Assembly: GCF_000284375.1 (NCBI RefSeq)
Contig: NC_017249.1
Span: 4,194,001-4,258,000 of the forward strand
Source of the DNA: Bradyrhizobium japonicum USDA 6
GTDB taxonomy: Bacteria; Pseudomonadota; Alphaproteobacteria; Rhizobiales; Xanthobacteraceae
Direction of reading: 5' to 3'
DNA: 64,000 nt
Shown: one piece after another, positions 16,656 through 25,641 of the stretch
Layout: each line of letters begins with the position of its first letter
How positions within the stretch are numbered: position 1 is the stretch's first letter
Position numbers and translations under genes: made by a program
Notes under the pieces: generated by a model
Told to the model about the DNA's origin: nothing
The model's database searches: none
The model's input: only the letters and a program-made list of their open reading frames with translations

Positions 16656-17555
16656 ATGATGTCCCGCGAGCGCGGCCTGACGCGCCGCCAATTCGGCACA
16701 GGCCTTGTATCCCTCGTGGCGGCCGCGGCCGTCGCGAGCCGAGCGAAGAGTGAGGCGAGCTTGCCGACGATCGATACCCATGCCCATGTCTTCCACCGCG
16801 GCCTCAAGCTCGCGCCCGGCCGGCGCTATGCCCCCGATTATGACGCGCCGCTGGCGCTGTATCTGGAGCAGCTCGACCGCAATGGCATGAGCAATGGCGT
16901 GCTGGTGCAGCCGAGCTTTCTTGGCACCGACAATTCCTATCTGGTCGAGAGCCTGAGGACGGCCGGCGGACGCCTGCGTGGCATCGCGGTGGTCGATCCT
17001 TCCGTGACCGCGGACGAACTGCGCGCGCTCGATCGTGCCGGCGTCGTCGGCATTCGTCTCAATCTCGTCGGCCAGCCGTTGCCTGATCTCTTGGCCAGCG
17101 AATGGAAGGCGCTGCTGGCGAATCTAAAGGCCCTCGGCTGGCAGGTGGAGATCCAGCGCAATGCGGCCGATCTCGCTGTGCTCGCGCCACGGCTGCTCGA
17201 TCACGGCGTCACTGTCGTGCTCGATCACTACGCGCTGCCGGATCCAAAGCTCGGCGTCGCCGATCCCGGCTTTCAGTCGGTACTGAAGTTAGAGGCGACG
17301 AAGAACGTCTGGGTGAAGATCTCGGCGCCGTATCGCAACGGCGCGGCTGGCGAGAGCTTTGCGAAGGAAACCTATCCGTTGCTGCGTAGTGCTTACGGTC
17401 TTGATCGTCTGCTGTGGGGGAGCGACTGGCCGCACACGCAGTTCGAGGCGTCGCAGGGCTATGAGAGGAACCGCCAGTTTCTCGACACGCTGATCACCGA
17501 TCCCGCCGCGCGTGCGCAAGTGCTCGCATCGCCACGTTCACTCTTCCGCTTCTGA
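16656..17555 (+). CDS. Tat-exported amidohydrolase, LigI-like (2-pyrone-4,6-dicarboxylate lactonase family)
   Basis: 299 residues. The N terminus has a Tat-like motif (LTRRQFGTGLVSLVAAAAV), so the enzyme may be periplasmic. The metal motif is DTHAHVF near 34-40, and the strand-8 Asp is in WGSDWPHTQ. VLVQPSFLGTDNSYL and RGIAVVDPSV match PDC-lactonase-like amidohydrolases. The ATG at 16656 has a GGGGAG ribosome site; the earlier in-frame ATG lies inside the MFS gene. It is likely co-regulated by the GntR protein. Confidence 0.8.
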   Translation: MMSRERGLTRRQFGTGLVSLVAAAAVASRAKSEASLPTIDTHAHVFHRGLKLAPGRRYAPDYDAPLALYLEQLDRNGMSNGVLVQPSFLGTDNSYLVESLRTAGGRLRGIAVVDPSVTADELRALDRAGVVGIRLNLVGQPLPDLLASEWKALLANLKALGWQVEIQRNAADLAVLAPRLLDHGVTVVLDHYALPDPKLGVADPGFQSVLKLEATKNVWVKISAPYRNGAAGESFAKETYPLLRSAYGLDRLLWGSDWPHTQFEASQGYERNRQFLDTLITDPAARAQVLASPRSLFRF

Positions 17556-17679
17556 ATCGTTTTCCGCGATTGCTCCGATTGCACTCAATTTTGGGGCATG
17601 ACGAGCGATGTCGCCGGCTTGTAGAGTGCCGGCGATGCAGCCGAGCGCGGCTGCGATTTGCGTGAAGAGGAAATGAGCG

Positions 17680-18594
17680 ATGCAGCGCCGCTACATCACC
17701 GTCGACGTGTTCACCGACCGCGCCTTCGGCGGCAACCAGCTCGCCGTGGTGCTCGACGCCGGCGGGCTCACGACGCAGCAGATGCAGGCGATCGCGACCG
17801 AGTTCAACTATTCCGAGACAACCTTCGTGCTGCCGCCGCGCAACCCCGGCCACGACGCGGAGGTCCGCATCTTCACGCCGGTGAGGGAGCTTCCCTTCGC
17901 GGGTCATCCCAATGTCGGCACCGCTTTCGTGCTGGCCCGGCGCAGCAATGAGCCCTGGCCGCGATTGTTGTTCGAAGAGAAAGCCGGAATCGTGCCGGTC
18001 GAGATCTGGCGGGAGCAGGGCAAGGTCGTCGGTGCCGAGCTGACTGCGCCGCAGCCGCTGGCGCGTCTTGCAAAGCTGTCCGCCGCCGATGTCGCCGCGT
18101 GCCTGTCATTGAGCGCGGACGACGTCAGGACCGATCGCCATGTGCCGGAAGTCGTCGGCGTCGGTACGCCGTTCGTGGTCGCGGAATTGCATTCGCGCGA
18201 CGCGCTGCGGCGGGCGACGCCCGACGCTGCGGCGTTCGGCCGGACACTGCCACGCGATGGCGCGTTCTCGATTTATTTCTACACGCGCGATATCCCCGCG
18301 GCGCAGGCGCCTTGCGACCTCCAGGCGCGGATGTTCATGCGCGGTGCCAGCGGTTTCGCCGAGGATCCCGCCACCGGCAGCGCAACGGTCGCCGCGGCCG
18401 CGCTGCTCGCCACCCTCGATTCGCTCCGCGACGGCGAGCTGAAGCTCACCATCGGCCAGGGTTTTGACATGGGCCGGCCGAGCATCCTGCGGACGACAGT
18501 GGAAAAGGAGGGCGGGGCCCTTCTCGATGCCTATGTCGGCGGCCATTGCGTGCAGATGATGGAGGGGACGTTCGAGCTGGCGGGTGAGGGGTAG
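17680..18594 (+). CDS. PhzF-family isomerase/epimerase-like protein
   Basis: 304 residues with the PhzF/DapF fold signature: YITVDVFTDRAFGGNQLAVV at the N terminus, the catalytic Glu in NYSETTFV near 46, LPFAGHPNVG near 70, and GFAEDPATGSA in the second domain. PhzF relatives catalyse proton-shift isomerisations; only a few make phenazines, and no phenazine genes lie nearby. It appears monocistronic, with a GAGGAAATGAG region as ribosome site. Confidence 0.9.
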   Translation: MQRRYITVDVFTDRAFGGNQLAVVLDAGGLTTQQMQAIATEFNYSETTFVLPPRNPGHDAEVRIFTPVRELPFAGHPNVGTAFVLARRSNEPWPRLLFEEKAGIVPVEIWREQGKVVGAELTAPQPLARLAKLSAADVAACLSLSADDVRTDRHVPEVVGVGTPFVVAELHSRDALRRATPDAAAFGRTLPRDGAFSIYFYTRDIPAAQAPCDLQARMFMRGASGFAEDPATGSATVAAAALLATLDSLRDGELKLTIGQGFDMGRPSILRTTVEKEGGALLDAYVGGHCVQMMEGTFELAGEG

Positions 18595-18619
18595 GCTCTC
18601 TCCGTCATGCCCGGGACGA

Positions 18620-19081
18620 TCACACCTGCCGTCCCGCCAAATTCCTCACCGCCACGCCATCGCGCTCCTCGATGATTTCCGCGATCATCTGGCGGTGGCA
18701 GTGGGTGTGATCGCGTTCGTAGCAGAGCAGGCAGACCGGGCCGGCCTTCATCACCAGCGCCGAGAGCTCGTCCATCTCTTCCCTGGCCTGCGGCGTCTTC
18801 AGGTGCTTTGAATAGATATTCTCCAGCACATCGTATTGGCCGCTGCGTGCAGCGAGCCGGCCTTCCTTCGGCGTGCCTAGCGCGGCGAGATGGACATAGG
18901 CGATGCCGCGCTCATCCAGGCCCGCGGACAACTGCTTCTTCGAAAAGCCGGGCCGGCGCGATGACGTCACGGCGCGCACGTCGACCACGAGCTTGACGCC
19001 GGCCTCTTCCAGCGCGTCGAGCACCGCCTTGGGCGGCGTCTGTTCATAACCGATGGTGAAGAGCTTTTTCGCCTTTGCCAT
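18620..19081 (-). CDS. DUF488 family protein
   Basis: 153 residues matching DUF488: LFTIGYEQTPP at the start, VDVRAVTSSRRPGFSKKQL near 34-52, and the Cys/His-rich CYERDHTHCHRQMIAEII near 118-135. The conserved Cys and His residues suggest a nucleotide- or metal-binding site, but the function is unknown. It is downstream of and co-directional with the DUF72 gene (9 bases apart). Confidence 0.85.
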   Translation of the reverse strand: MAKAKKLFTIGYEQTPPKAVLDALEEAGVKLVVDVRAVTSSRRPGFSKKQLSAGLDERGIAYVHLAALGTPKEGRLAARSGQYDVLENIYSKHLKTPQAREEMDELSALVMKAGPVCLLCYERDHTHCHRQMIAEIIEERDGVAVRNLAGRQV

Positions 19082-19090
19082 GAACCATCC

Positions 19091-19927
19091 TCAGCTCACC
19101 CGCGCGATCAGTTCCATGGCGCCGGCCGGTGCGCGCACCTTGCCCTCGTGGATGACATAGGCGAACACGTCGCGCGGCTCCTTCTTCGGCTTGGCCTTGT
19201 CGACCTTCGGCAGATCGTCGGGTTCACTCCCCTCGGCCCAGTCCTGAAAGCGCTTGGCCCAGGCGTCGAGCTGCTTCGGCGGATAGCAGGTCTTGATCTC
19301 GTCATTGCCCTTCTGGAGCCGTGCATAGACGAAATCGCCGGCGACGTCGGCGATCGCCGGATATTTGCCGTGCTCGGCGAACACGACAGGCGTCTCGAAC
19401 TCGCGGATCAGCGCGACGAAGTCCGGCGCGCAAAAGCTGTCGTGGCGGACCTCGACGACATGGCGCAGCGCGCGCCCCTCGAGCTTGCGCGGCAGCAGCT
19501 CCAGGAACTTGCCGAAATCGGCGCCGTCGAATTTTTTCGTCGGCGCGAACTGCCACAGCACCGGTCCGAGATGGTCGCCGAGTTCCAGCACGCCGGAATC
19601 ATAGAAGCGCTTGATGGAATCGCCGGCCTCGGCGAGTACGCGGCGGTTGGTGGCGAAGCGCGGTCCCTTCACCGAGAACACGAAACCATCGGGCACTTCG
19701 CTGGCCCATTTGCGAAAGCTCTCCGGCTTCTGTGAGCCGTAATAGGTGCCGTTGATCTCGATCGAGGTCAGCTTCGAGGCGGCGTAGGACAACTCCTTTG
19801 CCTGCGTGAGCTTCTCCGGGTAGAACACGCCGCGCCAGGGCTCGAAGGTCCAGCCGCCGACGCCGATGAAGATGTTGCCGGATTTTTTGGACGCGGTTTT
19901 TGCTTTGGCCACGGGAGGGTCTCGCAT
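19091..19927 (-). CDS. DUF72 (YecE-like) family protein
   Basis: 278 residues, a TIM-barrel DUF72 protein: FIGVGGWTFEPWRGVFYP, SKLTSIEINGTYYGSQ and FSVKGPRFATNRR at the N-terminal half. LWQFAPTKKFD and VVEVRHDSF follow. DUF72 and DUF488 genes are frequent neighbours; a role in nucleic-acid handling has been suggested for the family but is not proven. I take the ATG at 19927; a GTG five codons later is possible. Confidence 0.85.
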   Translation of the reverse strand: MRDPPVAKAKTASKKSGNIFIGVGGWTFEPWRGVFYPEKLTQAKELSYAASKLTSIEINGTYYGSQKPESFRKWASEVPDGFVFSVKGPRFATNRRVLAEAGDSIKRFYDSGVLELGDHLGPVLWQFAPTKKFDGADFGKFLELLPRKLEGRALRHVVEVRHDSFCAPDFVALIREFETPVVFAEHGKYPAIADVAGDFVYARLQKGNDEIKTCYPPKQLDAWAKRFQDWAEGSEPDDLPKVDKAKPKKEPRDVFAYVIHEGKVRAPAGAMELIARVS

Positions 19928-20028
19928 CGACGGGGAGGGACCTCATCCTAATCAAACCAGATGTGATTGGCCAGTTGCGCCGTCCCGTCTAAGCTCGCAG
20001 CTGGACCCGCGCAAAAAGGAGAACAAGA

Positions 20029-20412
20029 ATGCGGATGCTGATGGTGGGAGCGGCGCTCGTCATGATGACATCTGCTGCCATGACTTGTTCTGCCATGGCC
20101 GACGATGACGACGACGCCAAGGGCGCCCAGAAGCTCGCCATGCAGGGCCGCGACGATTACTGGCATTGCCTGGCGCGGGAATACTCGCGCGACTCCAATC
20201 AGGGAATGTCGGAACAGGATTTCGGCCGCTCGGTCGCGGGCGCCTGTCCGTCGGAGCGGCAATATTACCGGGTGGCGTTGCTCGACTATCTCACCACGCA
20301 ATATCCGAACATCGATGCCGGCGCCCATCTCGCCACCGCGAACAGGGCGGTCGAGTCGGCGCAGAAGGACATCGTGACGGCGTTCGTCAAGCACAGGCCG
20401 CCCGTAAAGTAG
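20029..20412 (+). CDS. Secreted protein of unknown function
   Basis: 127 residues with a signal peptide cleaved near CSAMA/DDDDDA (about residue 24). The mature part is acidic at first and then helical, with two Cys (HCLAREY and GACPSE) that could pair. An AAAAAGGAG ribosome site precedes the ATG. I do not recognise a family. The preceding DUF72 gene is divergent. Confidence 0.65.
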   Translation: MRMLMVGAALVMMTSAAMTCSAMADDDDDAKGAQKLAMQGRDDYWHCLAREYSRDSNQGMSEQDFGRSVAGACPSERQYYRVALLDYLTTQYPNIDAGAHLATANRAVESAQKDIVTAFVKHRPPVK

Positions 20413-20417
20413 GGCCG

Positions 20418-20490
20418 TGGCGAATGGCCCATCGCGAAGAGGGCACGTAGGCCGGCGCTCCCCGTTCGCGATGAGCCACTCGCTATTCGT
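20418..20490. repeat. Imperfect intergenic inverted repeat
   Basis: GGCGAATGGCCCATCGCGAA is mirrored by TTCGCGATGAGCCACTCGC. It differs in sequence from the other repeat families of the window. Confidence 0.5.
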
Positions 20491-20566
20491 CCCTCCGCGG
20501 GGGCTCTTCCAGCTCCGCGCGCATCCATGGTATCACTGGCGGCATCTGGAACAGGGATGGGCTTCC

Positions 20567-20767
20567 ATGTCGTCTGAGTCGCTGGGTGGCATTCTGGGCG
20601 CGATCGTCGCGGCGGTCGTGCTTGCGGTCGCCGTCGTATTGGGGCCGATCGGCCAGTACGGCAAGCCGCCCAGGCCGGCAAAGGCCGAGCCGGCTCCGGC
20701 GGCAGCGCCCGCTGTCCCGGCCGCCCCCGCACCGCGTGGGCCGGTGATCAAGGAAGTCCCGAACTAG
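20567..20767 (+). CDS. Small single-pass membrane protein with Pro/Ala tail
   Basis: 66 residues: a short N terminus, one hydrophobic helix (GAIVAAVVLAVAVVLGPIG, about residues 11-29), then a Pro/Ala/Lys-rich tail. A longer in-frame reading from 20417 runs through a repeat and is unlikely. No family recognised; it may be an envelope component. Ribosome site is weak (AGGGATGGG). Confidence 0.45.
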   Translation: MSSESLGGILGAIVAAVVLAVAVVLGPIGQYGKPPRPAKAEPAPAAAPAVPAAPAPRGPVIKEVPN

Positions 20768-21038
20768 CAAGGATCCGAAAAAGGGCTGCTATGCCCCCTT
20801 GCGAAGCGGTTTTACCGTTCTTATCTAGCGTCTAACGGCGACGTTGAGCGAAACCTCCGGCGCTGGAACGACCTTGGAATAGCTTGGGCTTGCGCCGGAT
20901 GTACGCGCAGTCCGCCGTTCCGGGGTCGTTGGCATTTTTGGGCCCTTTTTGGGCCTTTCCCCACAGACCCCCGGCTCGGTAGATCTTGGCTGCGCAACGT
21001 CTTGGCAGCGCAGGACGCGGCAGATATACGCTGCCGTC

Positions 21039-22172
21039 ATGAATGAAGCGATCAGACCGGGCTCCGGCACTCCCCCGCAGGCTCAAGAGGCGCCGGAACT
21101 GTCGGTCATCGTCCCGACGTTCAACGAGCGCGACAACGTCACGGTGCTGTACCGGCGGCTGGAGGCGACGCTCGCCAACGTCGCCTGGGAAGTCGTGTTC
21201 GTCGACGACAATTCGCCCGACGGCACCTGGGACGTCGTGCGCGCGCTGGCGCAGCGCGACAACCGCGTGCGCTGTGTCCGCCGCATCGGCCGCCGCGGCC
21301 TGTCGGGCGCCTGCATCGAGGGCATCCTGGCCTCCAGCGCGCCCTATGTGGCCGTGATCGATGCCGACCTCCAGCACGACGAGACGCAACTGCCGAAGAT
21401 GCTGCTGCTGCTCGCAAGCGACCAGGCCGATCTCGTCGTCGGCAGCCGCTACATCGAGGGCTACAAGAGCGAAGGCTTCAACAAGCAGCGCGCCGGCGCA
21501 AGCGCGCTGGCGACCGAGGTCGCAAAGAAGGTGCTGCGGGTCGAGATCGCCGATCCCATGAGCGGCTTCTTCATGGTTCGCCGCGACCGTTTCGAGGAGC
21601 TCGCGCCGAAGCTCTCGGTGCACGGCTTCAAGATCCTGCTCGACCTCGTCGCGAGCGCGAACGGTGGCTTGCGAGCCGTCGAAATTCCCTACACGTTCGG
21701 TCAGCGCCAGCACGGCGAGAGCAAGCTCGATTCCATGGTCGCGCTGGACTTTCTCGGCCTGGTGCTGGCCAAGTTCACCAACGATGCGGTCTCGCTTCGC
21801 TTCATCCTGTTCGCGATGGTCGGCGGCATCGGCCTCGTGGTGCATCTGACGACGCTGTTCATCGCCCTTCAGCTGTTCAAGGCGCCGTTCGCGGAGGCGC
21901 AGGCCGCAGGCGCCGTCGTCGCCATGACCAGCAACTTCGTCCTCAACAACTTCCTCACCTATCGCGACCAGCGGCTGAAGGGCTTTGCGCTGCTGCGCGG
22001 CCTGATCGCCTTCTACATCGTGTGCAGCGTCGGCCTGCTCGCCAATGTCGGCGTCGCCTTCTCGGTCTACGACCAGGAGCCGATCTGGTGGCTGGCCGGC
22101 ATGGCCGGCGCGCTGATGGGCGTGGTGTGGAACTACGCGATGTCCGGACTGTTCGTCTGGCGCAAGAAATAG
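21039..22172 (+). CDS. Polyprenyl-phosphate glycosyltransferase (GT2, DPM1-like) fused to GtrA-like membrane domain
   Basis: 377 residues. Residues ~20-245 form a GT2 domain of the dolichol-phosphate mannose synthase type: LSVIVPTFNERDNV, VVFVDDNSPDGTWDVV, VIDADLQHDE and the QRQHGESKL segment. The C-terminal ~125 residues have four hydrophobic helices and SNFVLNNFLTYRDQR, a GtrA hallmark. It would load a sugar onto a lipid carrier and help move or present it across the inner membrane. The next gene, a GT39 enzyme six bases on, is the likely acceptor of that lipid-linked sugar. Confidence 0.9.
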   Translation: MNEAIRPGSGTPPQAQEAPELSVIVPTFNERDNVTVLYRRLEATLANVAWEVVFVDDNSPDGTWDVVRALAQRDNRVRCVRRIGRRGLSGACIEGILASSAPYVAVIDADLQHDETQLPKMLLLLASDQADLVVGSRYIEGYKSEGFNKQRAGASALATEVAKKVLRVEIADPMSGFFMVRRDRFEELAPKLSVHGFKILLDLVASANGGLRAVEIPYTFGQRQHGESKLDSMVALDFLGLVLAKFTNDAVSLRFILFAMVGGIGLVVHLTTLFIALQLFKAPFAEAQAAGAVVAMTSNFVLNNFLTYRDQRLKGFALLRGLIAFYIVCSVGLLANVGVAFSVYDQEPIWWLAGMAGALMGVVWNYAMSGLFVWRKK

Positions 22173-22178
22173 CTCGAC

Positions 22179-23681
22179 ATGGGCGGGGCTGACGCGCGGA
22201 TTGTCCGCAATACCGCGCTGGTGATCGTCGCGCTGGTCGGCTTGCGGCTGGTCGCGGCCGCGTTCACGCCGATCACCTTCGACGAGGCCTATTACTGGAT
22301 GTGGTCGAAGAACCTCGCCGGGGGGTATTACGACCACCCACCGATGGTCGCCTACGTGATCCGCGCCGGCACCATGATCGCCGGCGACACCGAGCTCGGC
22401 GTCCGCGTGTTCTCGATCCTGCTGGCGCTGCCGATGAGCTACGCGATCTACCGCTCCGCCGCCATCCTGTTCGGCGGCGCGCGGGTGGCTGCGACCAGCG
22501 CCATCCTGCTCAACGTGACCATGATGGCCTCGGTCGGCACGCTGATCGTCACGCCCGATGCGCCGCTGCTGGTTGCCTCCAGCTTCGTGTTGTTCTTCCT
22601 CGCCAAGGTGCTGGAGACCGGCCGCGGCGTCTGGTGGCTCGCCGTCGGCGCGGCGGTCGGCGCGGCGCTGCTGTCGAAATACACCGCGATGTTCTTTGGC
22701 GCCGCGATCCTGATCTGGCTCGCGGCCGTGCCGAAACTGCGGCACTGGTTCCTCTCGCCCTGGCCCTATCTCGGCGGCCTCGTTGCGTTCGCGCTGTTCT
22801 CACCGGTGATCCTGTGGAATGCGGATCATCAATGGGTCTCGTTCGTGAAGCAGCTCGGGCGGGCGAAGATCGAGGACTTCCGTCCGGTCTTCATCGCTGA
22901 GCTGATCCCGACCCAGATCGCCTTCGCAACGCCGCTCGTCTTTATCCTCGGCGCGATGGGCCTGCACGCGCTGACCTGGCGCCGGGCCGGCGCGCTGGCC
23001 TCGCGTGTGCTGATCGAGACGCTGTTCTGGACCATCGTCGTCTATTTCGTCTGGCATTCGCTGCATGCCCGCGTCGAAGCCAACTGGTTCGCGCCGGTCT
23101 ATCCGCCCTTCATCGTTGCCGCGGCTGCCGCCGCCAGTCTCGTGCCATGGCAACCGCGCGCGCGGCGTCTCGCGGATTTCTGCCTGCGCTGGGCCGCGCC
23201 CGTGGGCATCGTGATGTTTGCGGCGCTGATCGTGCAAGCCAACACCGGCTGGCTGTCGGGCTATCGCCGCGACGCGACGGTGCGCAGCGTCGGCGTCGGC
23301 TGGCACGAGCTCGCCGCCGAGATCGAAGCGGTGCGCGCGCGCAGTGGCGCGACCTGCGTGCTCGCGCAGGACTACGGCACCACGGGCTGGCTCGCCTTTT
23401 ACCTGCCGCGCGGCACCTGCGTGCTGCAGCAGAACCAGCGCATCCGCTGGGTCAACATGCCCGAGCCCGATCCGAAGCTGCTTGCCGGCAAGCTGATCTC
23501 TGTCGACGAGCTGCGCCCGGACGGCCATCCCGCCCTCGACGAGCTGTTCGCGAAGGTGACGCAAATTGCGCAATTGCAGCGCAAGCGCGGGCCGCTCGTG
23601 GTCGAGACCTACGGCATTGATCTGCTCGAAGGCGCCAAGGGCGATGTGCTCGACCGCTCGCCGCCGCCGGAAGTGCGGTAG
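22179..23681 (+). CDS. GT39/ArnT-like lipid-linked-sugar glycosyltransferase
   Basis: 500 residues with 10-12 membrane helices. The first periplasmic loop has the conserved FDEAYYWMWSKNLAGGYYDHPP stretch, in which the Asp-Glu pair and the YDHPP motif are typical of PMT_2/ArnT enzymes. The last ~150 residues form a soluble periplasmic domain. It should transfer a sugar from an undecaprenyl-type carrier to an envelope acceptor such as lipid A or hopanoid; the acceptor is unknown. It is probably co-transcribed with the GT2-GtrA gene. Confidence 0.9.
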   Translation: MGGADARIVRNTALVIVALVGLRLVAAAFTPITFDEAYYWMWSKNLAGGYYDHPPMVAYVIRAGTMIAGDTELGVRVFSILLALPMSYAIYRSAAILFGGARVAATSAILLNVTMMASVGTLIVTPDAPLLVASSFVLFFLAKVLETGRGVWWLAVGAAVGAALLSKYTAMFFGAAILIWLAAVPKLRHWFLSPWPYLGGLVAFALFSPVILWNADHQWVSFVKQLGRAKIEDFRPVFIAELIPTQIAFATPLVFILGAMGLHALTWRRAGALASRVLIETLFWTIVVYFVWHSLHARVEANWFAPVYPPFIVAAAAAASLVPWQPRARRLADFCLRWAAPVGIVMFAALIVQANTGWLSGYRRDATVRSVGVGWHELAAEIEAVRARSGATCVLAQDYGTTGWLAFYLPRGTCVLQQNQRIRWVNMPEPDPKLLAGKLISVDELRPDGHPALDELFAKVTQIAQLQRKRGPLVVETYGIDLLEGAKGDVLDRSPPPEVR

Positions 23682-23693
23682 CCGGCCCCAAAA

Positions 23694-25580
23694 TCAGTCG
23701 ATCATCTCGGCCTTGGTCGCGGGCTGACCCGGCCCGTTCTGGTCGCGCCAGAACCAGACGGTCACGACGCCGGAGCGGCCGCGGACCTGGGTGAGCAGGG
23801 GACCTGACAGAATGCCGTCGGGAGCGCCGTGGAAGTCGGCCGCATCCAGCAGCGTATCGCTGAGCGCAAGCCGCGCACAGTTCTGGGCGGCAACCTCCAT
23901 CAAGCGGTTTGCGACGTTGACCGTGTCGCCCGTCGCCGTGATGTGCTGGTGGCTTCCGCCGAGGCGGGAGGCGACGATCGGGCCGAAATGCGCACCGATC
24001 TTGAATCCGAGCTGGCCGCGGGTGGCGGGCGGCAGCGAAGCGATCCAGCGATCGACGCTGCGATACAGGTCGATCGAGCATTGCAGCGCGCGCGCGCCGT
24101 CGTCGGGCATTGCGCCCGGCAGGCCGAACAGGATCATGGCGCCGTCGCCGAGGAAGCCGGTGATCATGCCGCCGCTGTCGACCGCGGCCTTGTCGATCAG
24201 CGCGTGAAATGCCCTCAGCAGATGCTGCAGCTCGTCCGGATCGATCCGTTCGCTGAGCGTCGTGAAACCGGAGAGATCGATGAAGACGACCGCTGCATCC
24301 TGCCGGACCGGCTTGGACAGGAAATTGGGATCGCGCGCCAGCCATTCCTGCACCGCCGGTGCCTGGAATTGCGCGAGCGACCGGCTCTTGGCGGCGAGAT
24401 ATTGCGTGCGGCGGCCTCCCGCCCACAATTGCACGCCGGCAAAGACCATCACCGGCGGCACTGCCGCGGCGAGCGTGGTCGCAGCGTTGAGCCAGACGCC
24501 GTGCGTGAATGCGAACAGGTTGAGACCGGCCCAGGCGATCATCACCACGGCTGCCGCGATGATGCCGGGCGCGCTGCGCCGCCAGGCGAGCAGGCCCACC
24601 AGCAGCATCGGCAGCAGGATCGCGGTGAGCGCGTCGACGATGTGGACCTTGCGGTCGCGCACGATGCCGTCGCCGGCGACGAGGTGGGTGATCGCGGTCG
24701 AGATCACCTCGACACCGGGCATCAGGGAATCGAACGGCGTCGGATAGAAGTCGCCGCCGCCGGAGACCGACGCGCCGATCACGACGATGCGGTTCTCGAT
24801 CGCCGCGCGATTGAGCGTGCCGTCGAAAATGCTCTGGGCGCTGACGGTGCGGATGGTCCGGCGCGGGCCGTAATAGGTGATCGGCAGCGCGAAGTCGGAG
24901 TCGGTCGGCACCGCGCGGTCGCCGAGCATGAGATGATCGGGCGCGATCGTCAGCGGCTTGTCGAGCGCGCGCGTCGCGACGCGCAAGGGAAACGACAGCT
25001 CGACCTTGTCGCTGGTCCGGAACAGCATCGGCACCGAAAGCGGCGAGCCCGACTGCCCCGTCGCGACGTTGACGACTCCGACCTCGGCGTGATCGGCGAA
25101 GGCGGGCAGAGGCAGCAGGAAGCGCTCGGCCTGTGGCAGCGCGGCGAGGGGACCTTGGGCGCCCGGCTCCACGGTCTCGCTGGCGGCGGGGAAGATCGCC
25201 GCGGCGGCGAGCACCATGGGACCGGTTGCGAGCGTGTTGGCCAGCGTCGCATCGCCGATCGCCGCGCTGCGGTCGACCAGCAGCAGGTCGATCCCGACGA
25301 CCTTCGGCTTGAACTGCACGATGGTGTCGACGACGCGCGCGAGATCGGCGCGCGGCAGCGGATAGCTGCCGCCGCGCTTCACGACGGTGTCGTCGATCGC
25401 GACGATGGTGACGAGATCGGGCGGAGCCTGCACGCCGCGGACCTGCGTGCGCCAATCCGTCAGCGTCGCCTCGAGCCGATCGAGAAAGCGCAGATGACCG
25501 TTGGCGTGGCCGGCATAGATGCCGGCACCCCACAGCGCGGTGAGGACGAGTGCCACCAGGATCTGAACGCGTCTAGTCAT
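23694..25580 (-). CDS. CHASE2-domain adenylate/guanylate cyclase
   Basis: 628 residues: one N-terminal membrane helix, a CHASE2 extracytoplasmic sensor (about 30-290; VAIDDTVVKRGGSYPLPRADLA, VVGIDLLLVDR, ENRIVVIGASVSGGGDFY), three membrane helices (about 310-385), then a class III cyclase domain (VVFIDLSGFTTLSERI, TGFLGDGAMILFGLP, DTVNVANRLMEVA). I use the ATG at 25580 rather than the TTG at 25592. It sits downstream of a FecR-domain gene, a frequent partner of CHASE2 cyclases, so the pair probably senses an envelope signal and makes cAMP. Confidence 0.9.
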   Translation of the reverse strand: MTRRVQILVALVLTALWGAGIYAGHANGHLRFLDRLEATLTDWRTQVRGVQAPPDLVTIVAIDDTVVKRGGSYPLPRADLARVVDTIVQFKPKVVGIDLLLVDRSAAIGDATLANTLATGPMVLAAAAIFPAASETVEPGAQGPLAALPQAERFLLPLPAFADHAEVGVVNVATGQSGSPLSVPMLFRTSDKVELSFPLRVATRALDKPLTIAPDHLMLGDRAVPTDSDFALPITYYGPRRTIRTVSAQSIFDGTLNRAAIENRIVVIGASVSGGGDFYPTPFDSLMPGVEVISTAITHLVAGDGIVRDRKVHIVDALTAILLPMLLVGLLAWRRSAPGIIAAAVVMIAWAGLNLFAFTHGVWLNAATTLAAAVPPVMVFAGVQLWAGGRRTQYLAAKSRSLAQFQAPAVQEWLARDPNFLSKPVRQDAAVVFIDLSGFTTLSERIDPDELQHLLRAFHALIDKAAVDSGGMITGFLGDGAMILFGLPGAMPDDGARALQCSIDLYRSVDRWIASLPPATRGQLGFKIGAHFGPIVASRLGGSHQHITATGDTVNVANRLMEVAAQNCARLALSDTLLDAADFHGAPDGILSGPLLTQVRGRSGVVTVWFWRDQNGPGQPATKAEMID

Positions 25581-25641
25581 TACGTACTGCAATCTTCTTT
25601 GTCGCCCGGGCGTTGTTGCGCGGGCCTTGATTGTCCAGGCC

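Noticed and set aside
20832-22745. 637-codon open frame on the minus strand over the GT2-GtrA gene
   Set aside because: No motif and biased composition; the plus-strand gene is well supported.
23452-25533. 693-codon open frame on the minus strand over the CHASE2 cyclase and the end of the GT39 gene
   Set aside because: It is a frame shadow: Arg/Ala-rich low-complexity translation without motifs, while the overlapping frame has clear CHASE2 and cyclase domains.
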